Below are positions 1-8,290 of a DNA stretch of 10,880 nt, in pieces (positions within the stretch are counted from its first letter, which is position 1; each line of letters opens with the position of its first letter). Location: contig JALLBK010000659.1 of assembly GCA_036940085.1 (NCBI GenBank), positions 1 to 10,880 of the forward strand, in the 5' to 3' direction. Both the position numbers and the translations under genes were made by a program. The DNA comes from Discostella pseudostelligera. Taxonomy: Eukaryota > Bacillariophyta > Thalassiosirophyceae > Thalassiosirales > Thalassiosiraceae. The notes beneath the pieces were generated by a model that saw only the letters and a program-made list of their open reading frames with translations, did not search any database and was not told where the DNA came from.

Positions 1-3000
1 GTTGGTGGATTTGGAATTGTCGGTCAAACTCCACCCACGGGAGGATCCTACGGTTCTTTTGCTTCCGGTCCAACTCCACAGCAACATCAGCAAATTGGTG
101 CCGACGCGTATACTACCTATGCTCCCCCACATGGGAGTGTGATTCATCGTCCCGTCGTTGCAGGAAGTGAAGCGGGTGGAATGAGAGTAGGTGGACTTCA
201 TGGAAACACTAGGTTGCTCCCAACTCCGGTTGTTCGACGAGGTGGAGAATATCATCAGCCAATTCAGCTGCAGCAGCAGCAACAACCGCAAGATAGAATG
301 CAACCGGCTCCATCTCCTGGTACGCAATACTATGCTTCCCAGATGCAGTCGGAAGCCAAGCGTGGTAGCAGTCAACGAAAACAACATCAACAATCGCAGC
401 AGAGCTTACAACAAAAGAAACTCGATCCTCTGGTGGAGGGTGTGGAGGAGGACGAAGATCCAGCGATGTTGCGATATGAATCACGGCCGGGAATGGATGC
501 AAGTCCAATGGTCGCGACGAGCAAGGATCCTCATCATCATGTTGGTGTTGGTGTCGGTGTCGGTGTCGATGCTAGAATGCAGGAGGTTGAGAAAGCGGCG
601 TCTGAAGAAGCTACGCGGGCGCCTTCCCGTCCTGGTGGTGCCGGGAGTTCAGGTAAGAGTGGACGAAGGACACTCTGCAAATCAATTATTGCAATCTATA
701 TCTCGCTTCTAACTCATCTTTGTCTCACCGTTTCCTCATACCTTCAGACCATGATACCAGGTCGGACAAATCATCATCACTTGCAACTTCTGGTGGCCAC
801 ACACATCGAGCAACTCTCCCCAGTCTACCATCGTATCAGCAACAGGCGGCCGGAATACTGAACGAGTTTCCCTTTTTCTTTGACGGATACGCCGCGTGGA
901 TATGTCAACATTGTCACCACATTCCACCCTATTATCGTGGGGTGAATTACCTATGGCAGTCGTCGCAGCCTCCTCCAAATTCATTTGTAGATTCGCATTT
1001 GAGAGTCTGTCGTGGTTTGAATCCGATACAGCCACCGTTGACGCAGCCGGCTTATGCGGGAGGAGGAATGCACATGTCGCACGAGGTTGCTGATTCCAGT
1101 TTCCGTTATCCAGTGCAGCAGCCTCAGGCTCCCTATCCGTACGCGCAGACTATCATCGAGCAGCCTTTGAGTCACCAACAGCCGTCGTTGTCGCAACAAT
1201 CCTACGAGACTTCGTTGCCACCATCCCAACATCAAGGTGACGCTCCGGATCCGCCTGGTGTGAGGAGTCCTATTCCCATCACAAAGCCGCAGGGCATCAA
1301 ACGAGGACGAGAGCAAAAGATGAGCTCGGGTGTAATGCCTCCACAGGGAAGTCATTGGGATTTCCCTCCGGGCGGTAGTGGTAGTCGTCCTTCTTCCATC
1401 CATGATAGCCAACCTCCTCCATACCCATACCATCCTTCGCAGATGATGCAAATGCCACCACCAGCCGCCGTTAGCGCAGGTTCTTCGTATCCACCATACA
1501 TGCAAGTGCCAGCGGTTCATCATCATGGCGCTGTCATGGAGGAGTCTCCTCCGCGTGCGATAAAGAAACGCAAGACTACATCTTGCAAGACCTCCCCCAA
1601 AGGCCGACAATCTGACGACGATACGTACAAATCTTCGATTACTTTCCTGACGAAATTGGCCTCGGACAAGGCGAAATCTTTCGTTACAGCAGATTCCGAC
1701 GTGGGGCAATATCTCATTGATAGTCAAGATGCCAACCTATTGACCGACTACTTCTTCCATATTATGCAACAGCTGGTGATTTGTCGATTTTCGGAGAAGG
1801 ATCGCAAGACGAGGGGCGGGAAGCGTGAGAACGTAGATATCGGGTATGGTGGCCTGCAGTGCATCCATTGCATTAATACGCAAACATCTCGGAAGTTCTT
1901 TTGGTCGACGGTGGATCGATTGGCGAATAGCTTTGCTGAGATACCTAGCCACATCCTCAAATGTAAGCATTGTCCAGATGCAGTGAGGGATGCGTTGCTC
2001 GTTCTCAAGGGGCGGCATCATGATCAGATCCAAACCTTACCCCGTGGATCTCAAAAGGTGTTCTTCCGACGTGTGTGGAGGAGGCTTCACGACAATGCTG
2101 GTATGCAGGCGGCCACGCCCGTCCGCGATACTCGATTGGCACCATTGAACAAGACGAGTACTATGGATCCGCCTATGTCAGCTCTGGTAGCCTTCGCCGA
2201 AACTGCCTTGATGTCTCCCGATGTTGCAGTCTCCGCCTCCAACAGGCTTTTAGCTAGTGCTGCCAAGTCTCTGGAAATCCAGACCATCAAAAGCGGCAAT
2301 CCAGAGGAGAAATGTGAAAGGGTCCTCCTTGCCATTCCCGACGACAAGAACTGGCTGTCCGACAATGATTGCTTCGTTCGAAATAACATTGAAGTCTTCA
2401 CAGCTAACCAATCCGATGTGGAAAAGGCCGCGGCCGATAAAAAGTATCCCATCAAATTAGGGCAGGTGGGTATTCGCTGTATTCACTGTGCCATGGCCTC
2501 GGGAGGTGCCAACTGTGGAGCAGTATCGTATCCTTATTCAATCAGTGGCATATACGAATCGGTTCGGGAATTCCAACGACTGCATCTCGTGAACTGCCAA
2601 CACATACCGCTAGATGTGAAGGTTAGGTCGGAAAAGCTTATGGGTGGTTCATCCAGCTTGAGTTCAGTACTACGACGGTATTACGTCCAGGCGGCGAGAG
2701 CACTGGGTCTGTTTGATACCCAAGATGATGGTATTCGTGCCGGCGGTAAACCAATTCCCTTGCCAACCTCCGGATTCTTTCAAACGCCGTACTCCTCCGA
2801 CACCCGACCAACTACAACTTCCAATGATGCTCCCGGAACTGTTCTGGGTGAAGATCGTAAAGGTGGTGCCGATGATGAGAAAGGGCCTACTGATGCTCCT
2901 GGGTCCGAAGTACAAAGGGACGCACCGGATAAGTACTATGTTCCAGGAATCGAAGATGCGCCTGGAGAGAAGGCCACCTGCAAGGAAGATGCACCAGGGA

Positions 3001-3035
3001 TCGGGGAAGATTCCACAGTTGTAGAACAAGTTTGA
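1..3035 (+). CDS. Large Gln/Pro-rich protein with three CxxC...HxxxC modules, 5' partial
   Basis: The frame is open from base 1, so the start lies upstream. Exons 1-652 and 748-3035 join in phase 1 to give 979 visible residues. Residues 1-217 are low-complexity (Gln runs, a VG repeat). Residues after about 260 contain three similar Cys/His modules: C270-C273/H301-C305, C589-C592/H619-C623 and C795-C798/H830-C834, each preceded by Gly or aromatic residues and a C-[IQ]-H-C core. Between modules 1 and 2 lies a Pro/Gln/Tyr-rich linker with basic patches (KRGRE, IKKRK) that look like nuclear localisation signals. The C-terminus is acidic with DAPG repeats. From memory, diatom genomes encode many uncharacterised proteins with a related CxxC-FF-HxxxC-KCP module, but I know no function. 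Nuclear, nucleic-acid or protein binding is inference only. Gene structure is well supported; product identity is not. Confidence 0.85.
541..567 (+). repeat. Coding hexanucleotide repeat GTYGGT
   Basis: About four and a half copies of a six-base unit (GTTGGT/GTCGGT) encode alternating Val-Gly. It lies in the disordered N-terminal part of the protein and is likely to vary in length between strains. Confidence 0.8.
653..747 (+). other. Spliceosomal intron in the Cys/His-module gene
   Basis: The donor is CAG|GTAAGA, a near-perfect consensus, and the acceptor is CCTTCAG|AC after a pyrimidine-rich stretch. Removing these 95 bases joins two long open frames in phase 1 and makes a split Asp codon. 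Without splicing the upstream frame stops at 861, just before the first Cys/His module. Confidence 0.9.
2826..2999 (+). repeat. Five spaced DAPG/DAPD tetrapeptide repeats
   Basis: The acidic tail of the first protein contains Asp-Ala-Pro-Gly at 2826-2837, 2892-2903, 2955-2966 and 2988-2999, and Asp-Ala-Pro-Asp at 2919-2930. Codons for Ala, Pro and Gly differ between copies (for example GCT CCC GGA against GCG CCT GGA), so the peptide has been kept or arose more than once rather than being a recent DNA slippage product. The role is unknown; a short linear binding motif is possible. Confidence 0.75.
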
Positions 3036-3232
3036 TTTATAAATACTAGAGGCTCGCGGCACACCCAAGTCTCGTTCAATGTGGGTGTCACTTTCTGTTC
3101 ACTGCCGTACAATCTACCAGTTGAAGCGGCCAAATGTTTTCTACACATCCAAATCATATCGTTGTCTTGCTGTATCAATTCTTATCAATGCCATGTTTGG
3201 TCAACAACAGCAGTATCTCAATACATAAATGA

Positions 3233-3238
3233 AATAAA
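3233..3238 (+). terminator. Candidate polyadenylation signal AATAAA
   Basis: AATAAA lies about 200 bases after the stop of the first gene, in an A-rich stretch inside the 294-base convergent interval 3036-3329. No equally good signal for the opposing IWS1 gene was seen there. Diatom poly(A) signals are often not canonical, so this is tentative. Confidence 0.45.
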
Positions 3239-3329
3239 AAACATGTCTTATTTTCAACCTGCCAATAGCGACGAAGTCTACCCGACCGACCCCTTAGCTC
3301 TCTTTGATGCAATGTATGTTCTACCTCTA

Positions 3330-5315
3330 CTACTTGACTGCGCGTCCCTCAATGCTGATATTGGCACTCCGATTCGCCATCTTATTCGTCTTTTTACTCT
3401 TCGCCTCCATCCGTTTCGATAATGCCTCCCTCCTCTTCTCGGCCTCGGCGGCACTAACACTACCGCCGCCAGCCGACGATGCCTTGGCACTAACTAAATT
3501 CCGCTTATCGGATACATCCCCCTTTCGACTCTCCGGTCGGACGGTATATTGAAATCCTTTCGAATATGGTACCCGAACACGATTATTCCCAAGATCACGT
3601 GCCGATGTTGCACCCGAATTGATGATACGATCAAGATCATCTTCGGTTTTGCCCCGTACTGTCCCCCCTCCTCCAGCACCACTTCCCGACGATAGTCTAG
3701 GTGCGGCGGTATTACCACTCCCACTACTACGAGATTTCATCATCCCCGCCAACGATGAACCAGCATCATATATCATTGCCGCACTTGAATTATGCGCCCG
3801 TTCCAAATCACGTAAATTCCCACTCTTTTGAAAGATGGGGCGAGACCATTGTTCTATTGCACCACGTAACATCTTCTTCATTTCGGGAGTTTCCGATTTA
3901 TGAGTGTACAATGCCATAATGACCTTACCATATCCGGAATTTTTGAGATCAGTGGCATTAATCCCATTTTCGCCTGTCATGGCAATGGTGCATTCGACAA
4001 TTCGACGACGTAAGGTGACATTGCCCAATGTACCGTTGGAAAGTGGTTGGATCCAACGTTTGCAAATGGATAATAAATCCAAATCCAATAGTACACGTAT
4101 CATATCCTTTTTGGATAACATGTCAGTAACCTCTTGTAACATGGCCAATTTCTTCAAACCAGGCTTTTTGGCTTTGATAGAAGCTTCATCGGCCGAGGCG
4201 GCCTCTTCCATTTTCTTAAGAAAGGCAGTGCCCATCTCTTCCAACTCTGGTAATTTCTTCACTTCTTTCTTTACTTTTTGCATCCGTCGCACCGCTGCTT
4301 TCAGTGCACTGGTAGCAGTACCATTCTCTTCTTCATCATCACTCAATGATATTTTGTCCAATCCTCCGCCCCCCAATGATTTTTTAGCGGTGGTAGATTT
4401 CTTCTTTTTGCGTACTTCATCGGAGTCTTCACCATCGGGCCGTTCATCACCAAAATGTTGCTCCGCATACAATTCCCTCAAAGAGTCGGGATCTTCATCA
4501 TCCGCATCGATAAAGTCATCATCGTCTTTGGTGCGTGTGAAGGTGGCAGAATCATAAGAGTCACCGGAATTATATCCATCCTCTTTGCCATCACCGTCAG
4601 TGCCCTCCTTGCCATCTTTGGAACGTTTTTTTCGTGGTTCACCACCGTCATCACTCTTCTTTTTGCGTCTACTACTGCTTCCCTTTTCATCATCCCCACC
4701 CGAAGCAGCAGCTCGCTTGCGGGCTAATGCCTCCATACGTTCTTTCATACTACGTGTATCCTTTGCTCCTCCCCCCCCTCCAGTAGCTTCCCCAGTCTCA
4801 CCGCCTGATGCCTTCTTTTTGGAAGCACTCTTTGCTTTGGTAACAGTGGATGCCTTGCGCTTTTTACCCAGTGTCTTCTTCCCCGAAGTTGTAGAAGATT
4901 TTTTGGAAGGGGCGTAGGCTTCATCTTCACTGGAGGAATCAAATAATCCCGCGGCATAATCGTCATCGTCATCACCTTCATCGTTGTTGTCGGCATCAGG
5001 AATGGATTTGCCCCGTGTGGACCTCGTGCCTCTCTTTCCATCACCCGCAGCGGCAGCAGAATTGGAGGCAGAAGTAGTGGGGGCGGTGCCACCTTTCTTG
5101 CGGGCAATGGGTTGAGATTTGGCCGCGGCGATTAGATCATCGGTGTCTTCATCATCGTCGTCACTATCATCAGCTTTTTTGGCAGAGGGCTTGCTTTTGC
5201 TGCTGGTGGCATTATTGTTGTTGTCGTCGTCGTCATCGTCAGAGGAGGAAGAGTCTCCAAAGAGATCATTTTGATCCTTGTTTGTATCATCGTCGTCGTC
5301 GGCGGCGGCGGCCAT
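3330..5315 (-). CDS. IWS1: Transcription elongation factor IWS1/Spn1
   Basis: Intronless 661-residue protein. IWS1/Spn1 travels with RNA polymerase II and Spt6 and helps elongation, histone handling and mRNA processing in the nucleus. Residues 1-330 are acidic, Ser- and Lys-rich and disordered, as in the family. A segment near residues 264-294 (DDDDFIDADDEDP, then AEQHFGDERP) resembles the conserved acidic strip upstream of the core. Residues about 385-505 form the TFIIS N-terminal-like (TND/LW) helical domain: LLDLDLLSICKRWIQPL, then LKNSGYGKVIMALYTHKSE and the hallmark IEQWSRPIF. The tail has a VRVPYSKGFQYTVRP motif and ends in a basic helix followed by NISIEGRAVK, matching the family end. 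The start has a good context (GCAACCATGGCC). It is convergent with the gene below 3036 and divergent from the RBM5-like gene above 5535. Confidence 0.93.
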   Translation of the reverse strand: MAAAADDDDDTNKDQNDLFGDSSSSDDDDDDNNNNATSSKSKPSAKKADDSDDDDEDTDDLIAAAKSQPIARKKGGTAPTTSASNSAAAAGDGKRGTRSTRGKSIPDADNNDEGDDDDDYAAGLFDSSSEDEAYAPSKKSSTTSGKKTLGKKRKASTVTKAKSASKKKASGGETGEATGGGGGAKDTRSMKERMEALARKRAAASGGDDEKGSSSRRKKKSDDGGEPRKKRSKDGKEGTDGDGKEDGYNSGDSYDSATFTRTKDDDDFIDADDEDPDSLRELYAEQHFGDERPDGEDSDEVRKKKKSTTAKKSLGGGGLDKISLSDDEEENGTATSALKAAVRRMQKVKKEVKKLPELEEMGTAFLKKMEEAASADEASIKAKKPGLKKLAMLQEVTDMLSKKDMIRVLLDLDLLSICKRWIQPLSNGTLGNVTLRRRIVECTIAMTGENGINATDLKNSGYGKVIMALYTHKSETPEMKKMLRGAIEQWSRPIFQKSGNLRDLERAHNSSAAMIYDAGSSLAGMMKSRSSGSGNTAAPRLSSGSGAGGGGTVRGKTEDDLDRIINSGATSARDLGNNRVRVPYSKGFQYTVRPESRKGDVSDKRNLVSAKASSAGGGSVSAAEAEKRREALSKRMEAKSKKTNKMANRSANISIEGRAVK

Positions 5316-5535
5316 GGTTGCGATGTATTTATTTGTGTCTATTTGTGTGCACTATCTAGCGCCAAGATAGAATGGAGAATGAGCACAAGTCGACGGACAG
5401 ACAGAACGGGAGAGTCACCGTCGATGGACAGACGAGAGGCTTGGCACCGTCGACCGACCGTCGACAGACAGACTGTGCACATCTTCGTCGCGGCGACCAT
5501 GAAAATCAACCACAAGCCGCATTCGCATCGCGATC
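5316..5535. promoter_or_regulatory. Divergent promoter between IWS1 and the RBM5-like gene
   Basis: These 220 bases separate two start codons facing away from each other, so they must hold both 5' leaders and both core promoters. No clear TATA box is visible. The segment 5389-5473 holds repeated GTCGA(C/T)...GACAGAC elements, listed separately. Confidence 0.7.
5389..5473 (+). repeat. Imperfect direct repeats GTCGAY-GGACAGAC
   Basis: GTCGACGGACAGAC begins at 5389, GTCGATGGACAGAC at 5420 and GTCGACAGACAGAC at 5460; a shorter GTCGACCGACC begins at 5449. CACCGTCGA also occurs twice (5417 and 5446). The copies sit centrally in the divergent promoter, about 75-160 bases from either start codon. 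They could be factor-binding sites or a decayed tandem duplication. Confidence 0.7.
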
Positions 5536-7883
5536 ATGAACGACGACGGCACCAACCTCGTCGGTAGCGGCGGCGGCGAGCGACGATCTCGATGGGGGGC
5601 GCCATCTTCCTCATCACGAGTAGAAGACGTATCCTCCCAACAACGACGGGATGAAGTAGTTGTTGTTGGCGGTGGGCGCCGTGGCTATGACACCATGAGC
5701 AGTAATGATGGTGGGGCAGACGTTTTTGAAAAGATTCGCTTGCACATTCATATGAATATTGAGAAATGCTGTGTTGACAACTATCTCTCTCCGCAATATT
5801 GTCTGATGTAAATATAATTTATTTATGTACAGCTTCTTCTCGCAGGGTCTCGGGTAGTGGTGTCGGCGGCGGTGATGCAAGAAGTTCTCATTATGAGCAG
5901 CAGCAACCGCGGCATCATCGCGACAGTAGAGACAGTGAAGGCCGAAGCTATCATAATCACCACCAGCATGATCATCATCGTCTTCATGATGATCATCAAG
6001 GCGGGGACAGGAGGTGGAGGGGCGATGAAGATTGGAATTACTCGGAGGTGAATTATGTGAATACCCCTTCAAAATTGGACAAATATCACTTTGGGCGNGT
6101 GAGCAACGAGAGGGTGATGCAAGTTGGAGATGCCTGGAGGTGAAATCGGATCGATATTCCACAGCACAAACACCTGCGATACATGATATGCAACTCTGCT
6201 AACAATATTTGGTTTTGTTCTTTCCCCTCGGCGTCAAATAATTTGATGATTCGTCAGTGCGGCTTGTCCATAGACCAACGTCGTTGTGAGCGCTGTCCTC
6301 GTTGTCGGACTTGGATTGACACATCCTCTTCGTCATCGACCTACCGGCGTCCATCGGGAGAATACGGTGATGGCAGAGGTGGTGGGTTTGGTGAAGAAGG
6401 CCATTCCTCATCTGCGTACGACGATGCTGCTGCTGACCGTCAACAACGACGACACCATCGTAGATCGGTAGGTGGGTACGATGACTACGAACATGATGGA
6501 AATAATTACTACTCCCGTCCTTCGGATCGCCGATCTCGTCGAAGCCGGGATGGAGATGATGGCAGTGATCATTACTACGGTCCTCGGGACTATGACGACA
6601 ATCGCGATCGTGATGATGGTCTTCGCAAGAAGAGGCGCGATAACTCCTACAATAACGAAGAAGACAATGAAATATCAAAGAAAAGGAAGCGTGAATGGCC
6701 ACCCTGCTTCGAATCCTCCGGTGCCTCCTTCATCTTTGATGCACGTTCGACCATGTTCTACGAGCCAGCGAGTGATTTCTTCTATGATCCCAAGACAAAG
6801 TTGTATTACAGCAATGCACGGCAGCAATATTATCGGTATGAAGTGGATAAGGAACCAAAGTTTCAGCCGATTGGGGGAGATGGTGGTAATATAGCCGCGG
6901 GAGCAGTAGTCCAACCGAGTGCAATCACCACGCCAGTAGTGACGGAGGTTCCAGATGTATCGGCAGAGTCTTCCAGACAAGGAGAGGTTATTGCCGCTCT
7001 GACGAAGCCCGAAAAGGTGGAACCAAAGCAAAAAATAGCCATCAGTCTCAAAACTCCGTTGCCAGCAAAGAATTCAAGTATCACGACATTGAACGATGTC
7101 GCTGCCATGGAGAAGATTAAGCTCAATGAAAAGAATTTTCAAAAGAAGGGACCCATCTCGTCTTCCGTTGGCGGTGATCAACTTGCTGCTTCGGTAGGGA
7201 CACTGCCTCAGGCGCATAAAAAGCATGCAGAAGATATTTCGAAATGGTCGGAACGTGTTAAGGAAATGCGAGAGGAGGGCAACATCACCGAAACTCAGCA
7301 GCCTCAGCCTCCGAATCCTCCACCGTCGTCAAATGAGATCAAAACTACCGCCTCCGGTCAGCCCATGTGTGTTCTCTGTCGACGCAAATTTGCCAATGTC
7401 GAAAAGTTGAGACAGCACGAGAAGTTATCAACATTGCACAAGGAGAATCTCGCGAAGCAGGCAGCCGCTACATCTTCCGTTACTACCGCCACCGATGCTT
7501 CGCTTGTCAAGAAGGAAGGAGAAGAGGAGATGACCTACCGTGATCGATCAAAGGAGCGTCGTCTGCTGTATGGATCACACGTGGCTCCGCAATCCTCCCA
7601 TGCCGAGGCGCTGCTTGCGCACAGCTTTGGCCCGTCGTCGAACTCTACCTCCTCCGAAGCAAAACAAACTCAAGTCATACGACCGGAGGATACATTGAAT
7701 GACACTAACGTTGGAAACAAGCTGCTTCAAAAGCTGGGATGGAAGAGTGGGGAAACTTTGGGTCGAAGTAGTAATGCAACGGAAGGATCGGGAACAAAGA
7801 ATGAGGATGTAGTGAGTAACAATTTGAGGAGTGACTGGGAACGAATTGAATCCTTGGCTCAAGGAGGTGGACAGAGGAGGTAG
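5536..7883 (+). CDS. RBM5/RBM10-like splicing factor: OCRE, C2H2 finger, G-patch
   Basis: Proposed exons 5536-5701, 5833-6047 and 6258-7883 join in frame to 668 residues. The N-terminal third is Arg/Ser/His/Asp-rich, with RRSRWG near the start. An OCRE domain follows (nt 6729-6869), showing the repeating aromatic pattern MFYEP, FFYDPKTKLYYS, QQYYRYE. A C2H2 finger lies at 7368-7454 (C-x2-C-x12-H-x6-H, with LSTLHKEN), followed by MTYRDRSKERRLLYG. A G-patch starts near 7710 (NVGNKLLQKLGWKSGETLG). This order matches the C-terminal half of human RBM5/RBM10, which act in early spliceosome assembly and exon choice, so a nuclear splicing role is inferred. No RRM is visible, and the space upstream is too short to hide one. 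The second half of the G-patch is poorly conserved (LGRSSNATEG; no GLG). The third exon start is uncertain: an acceptor at 6164 would also keep frame and add 31 residues. Confidence 0.85.
5702..5832 (+). other. Intron 1 of the RBM5-like gene
   Basis: The donor is probably A|GTAATG and the acceptor TTTATGTACAG|CT, with an AT-rich tract before it. Splicing is phase 1 and bypasses the in-frame TAA ending at 5811. A donor at 5711 (GTGGGG) would also keep frame and add three residues. A second AG at 5845 does not give the right frame from the 5702 donor. Confidence 0.7.
6048..6257 (+). other. Intron 2 of the RBM5-like gene (acceptor uncertain)
   Basis: The donor is GAG|GTGAAT in phase 0. Two acceptors keep frame: TTCCACAG ending at 6164 (117-base intron) and TTCGTCAG ending at 6257 (210-base intron). 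I prefer 6257 because the DNA between them has a CTAAC branch-site-like element and a TTTTGTTCTTTCCCCTC pyrimidine tract, and its translation looks non-coding. Either choice removes the in-frame TGA at 6141-6143 and the ambiguous base at 6098. Confidence 0.6.
6098..6098. other. Ambiguous base (N)
   Basis: A single N in the assembled sequence falls inside predicted intron 2 of the RBM5-like gene, so it should not affect the protein. It does mark the local base quality as imperfect. Confidence 0.95.
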
Positions 7884-8290
7884 GAAGGTTCCTCTCCCCC
7901 TCTCTCAAAATTAACGGGGTATTCTTCGGTATCAAAAATGTTTGTACTAAAAATCGCAGTATGAAGAATATGTCGTAGTGATAATACAAATGTTTAGTCA
8001 TTCAAAGGGCACTACTTGAGTGCAATCGTCAATACAGATAAATTTGCAACAACTCAGCAACCTACAGATAAGTATGGTAGCCTCTTCTACTCGATAGCTT
8101 CCTCCATCGATAGGTACCAAATTAGATCTCTGTACAATCGCCAATCCTAATCTCTTTCCAGGCAACGAAACCCCCCCATTGTCTCCAGAGCTACTCCTAT
8201 GCCTACCGAGCAAAATATCTCCCCCTCCCCCCATCGTACAATCATCCCCCACCAACCATTCCCCCCGCATCTTCTTGACAAGTGAAAATA
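7884..8290. other. Convergent 3' interval with no clear gene
   Basis: These 407 bases lie between the stops of the RBM5-like gene (plus) and the phytochelatin synthase-like gene (minus). No AATAAA was found for either; AATACA near 7982 is a weak variant. The stretch has C/T-rich and homopolymer runs on the plus strand (8170-8260). A minus-strand open frame at 7998-8294 lacks an ATG at its 5' end and overlaps the previous stop; it is discussed as a finding and not called as a gene. Confidence 0.6.

Noticed and set aside
981..1727. Minus-strand 248-residue open frame
   Set aside because: It is fully antisense to the first gene, Arg/Leu/Trp-rich with no recognisable domain, and the plus-strand frame has clear module conservation.
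3904..4557. Plus-strand 217-residue open frame
   Set aside because: It is the antisense shadow of the IWS1 core; its Ser/Phe runs mirror Lys/Glu/Asp-rich codons on the other strand.
5271..5567. Plus-strand 98-residue frame with a signal-peptide-like start
   Set aside because: Its hydrophobic start is the reverse complement of the IWS1 poly-Asp/Ala start, and the rest lies in the repeat-bearing promoter and overlaps the RBM5-like start.
5799..6143. Plus-strand frame as a separate gene
   Set aside because: It is the internal exon of the RBM5-like gene plus intron sequence on both sides; its apparent ATG is in the intron.
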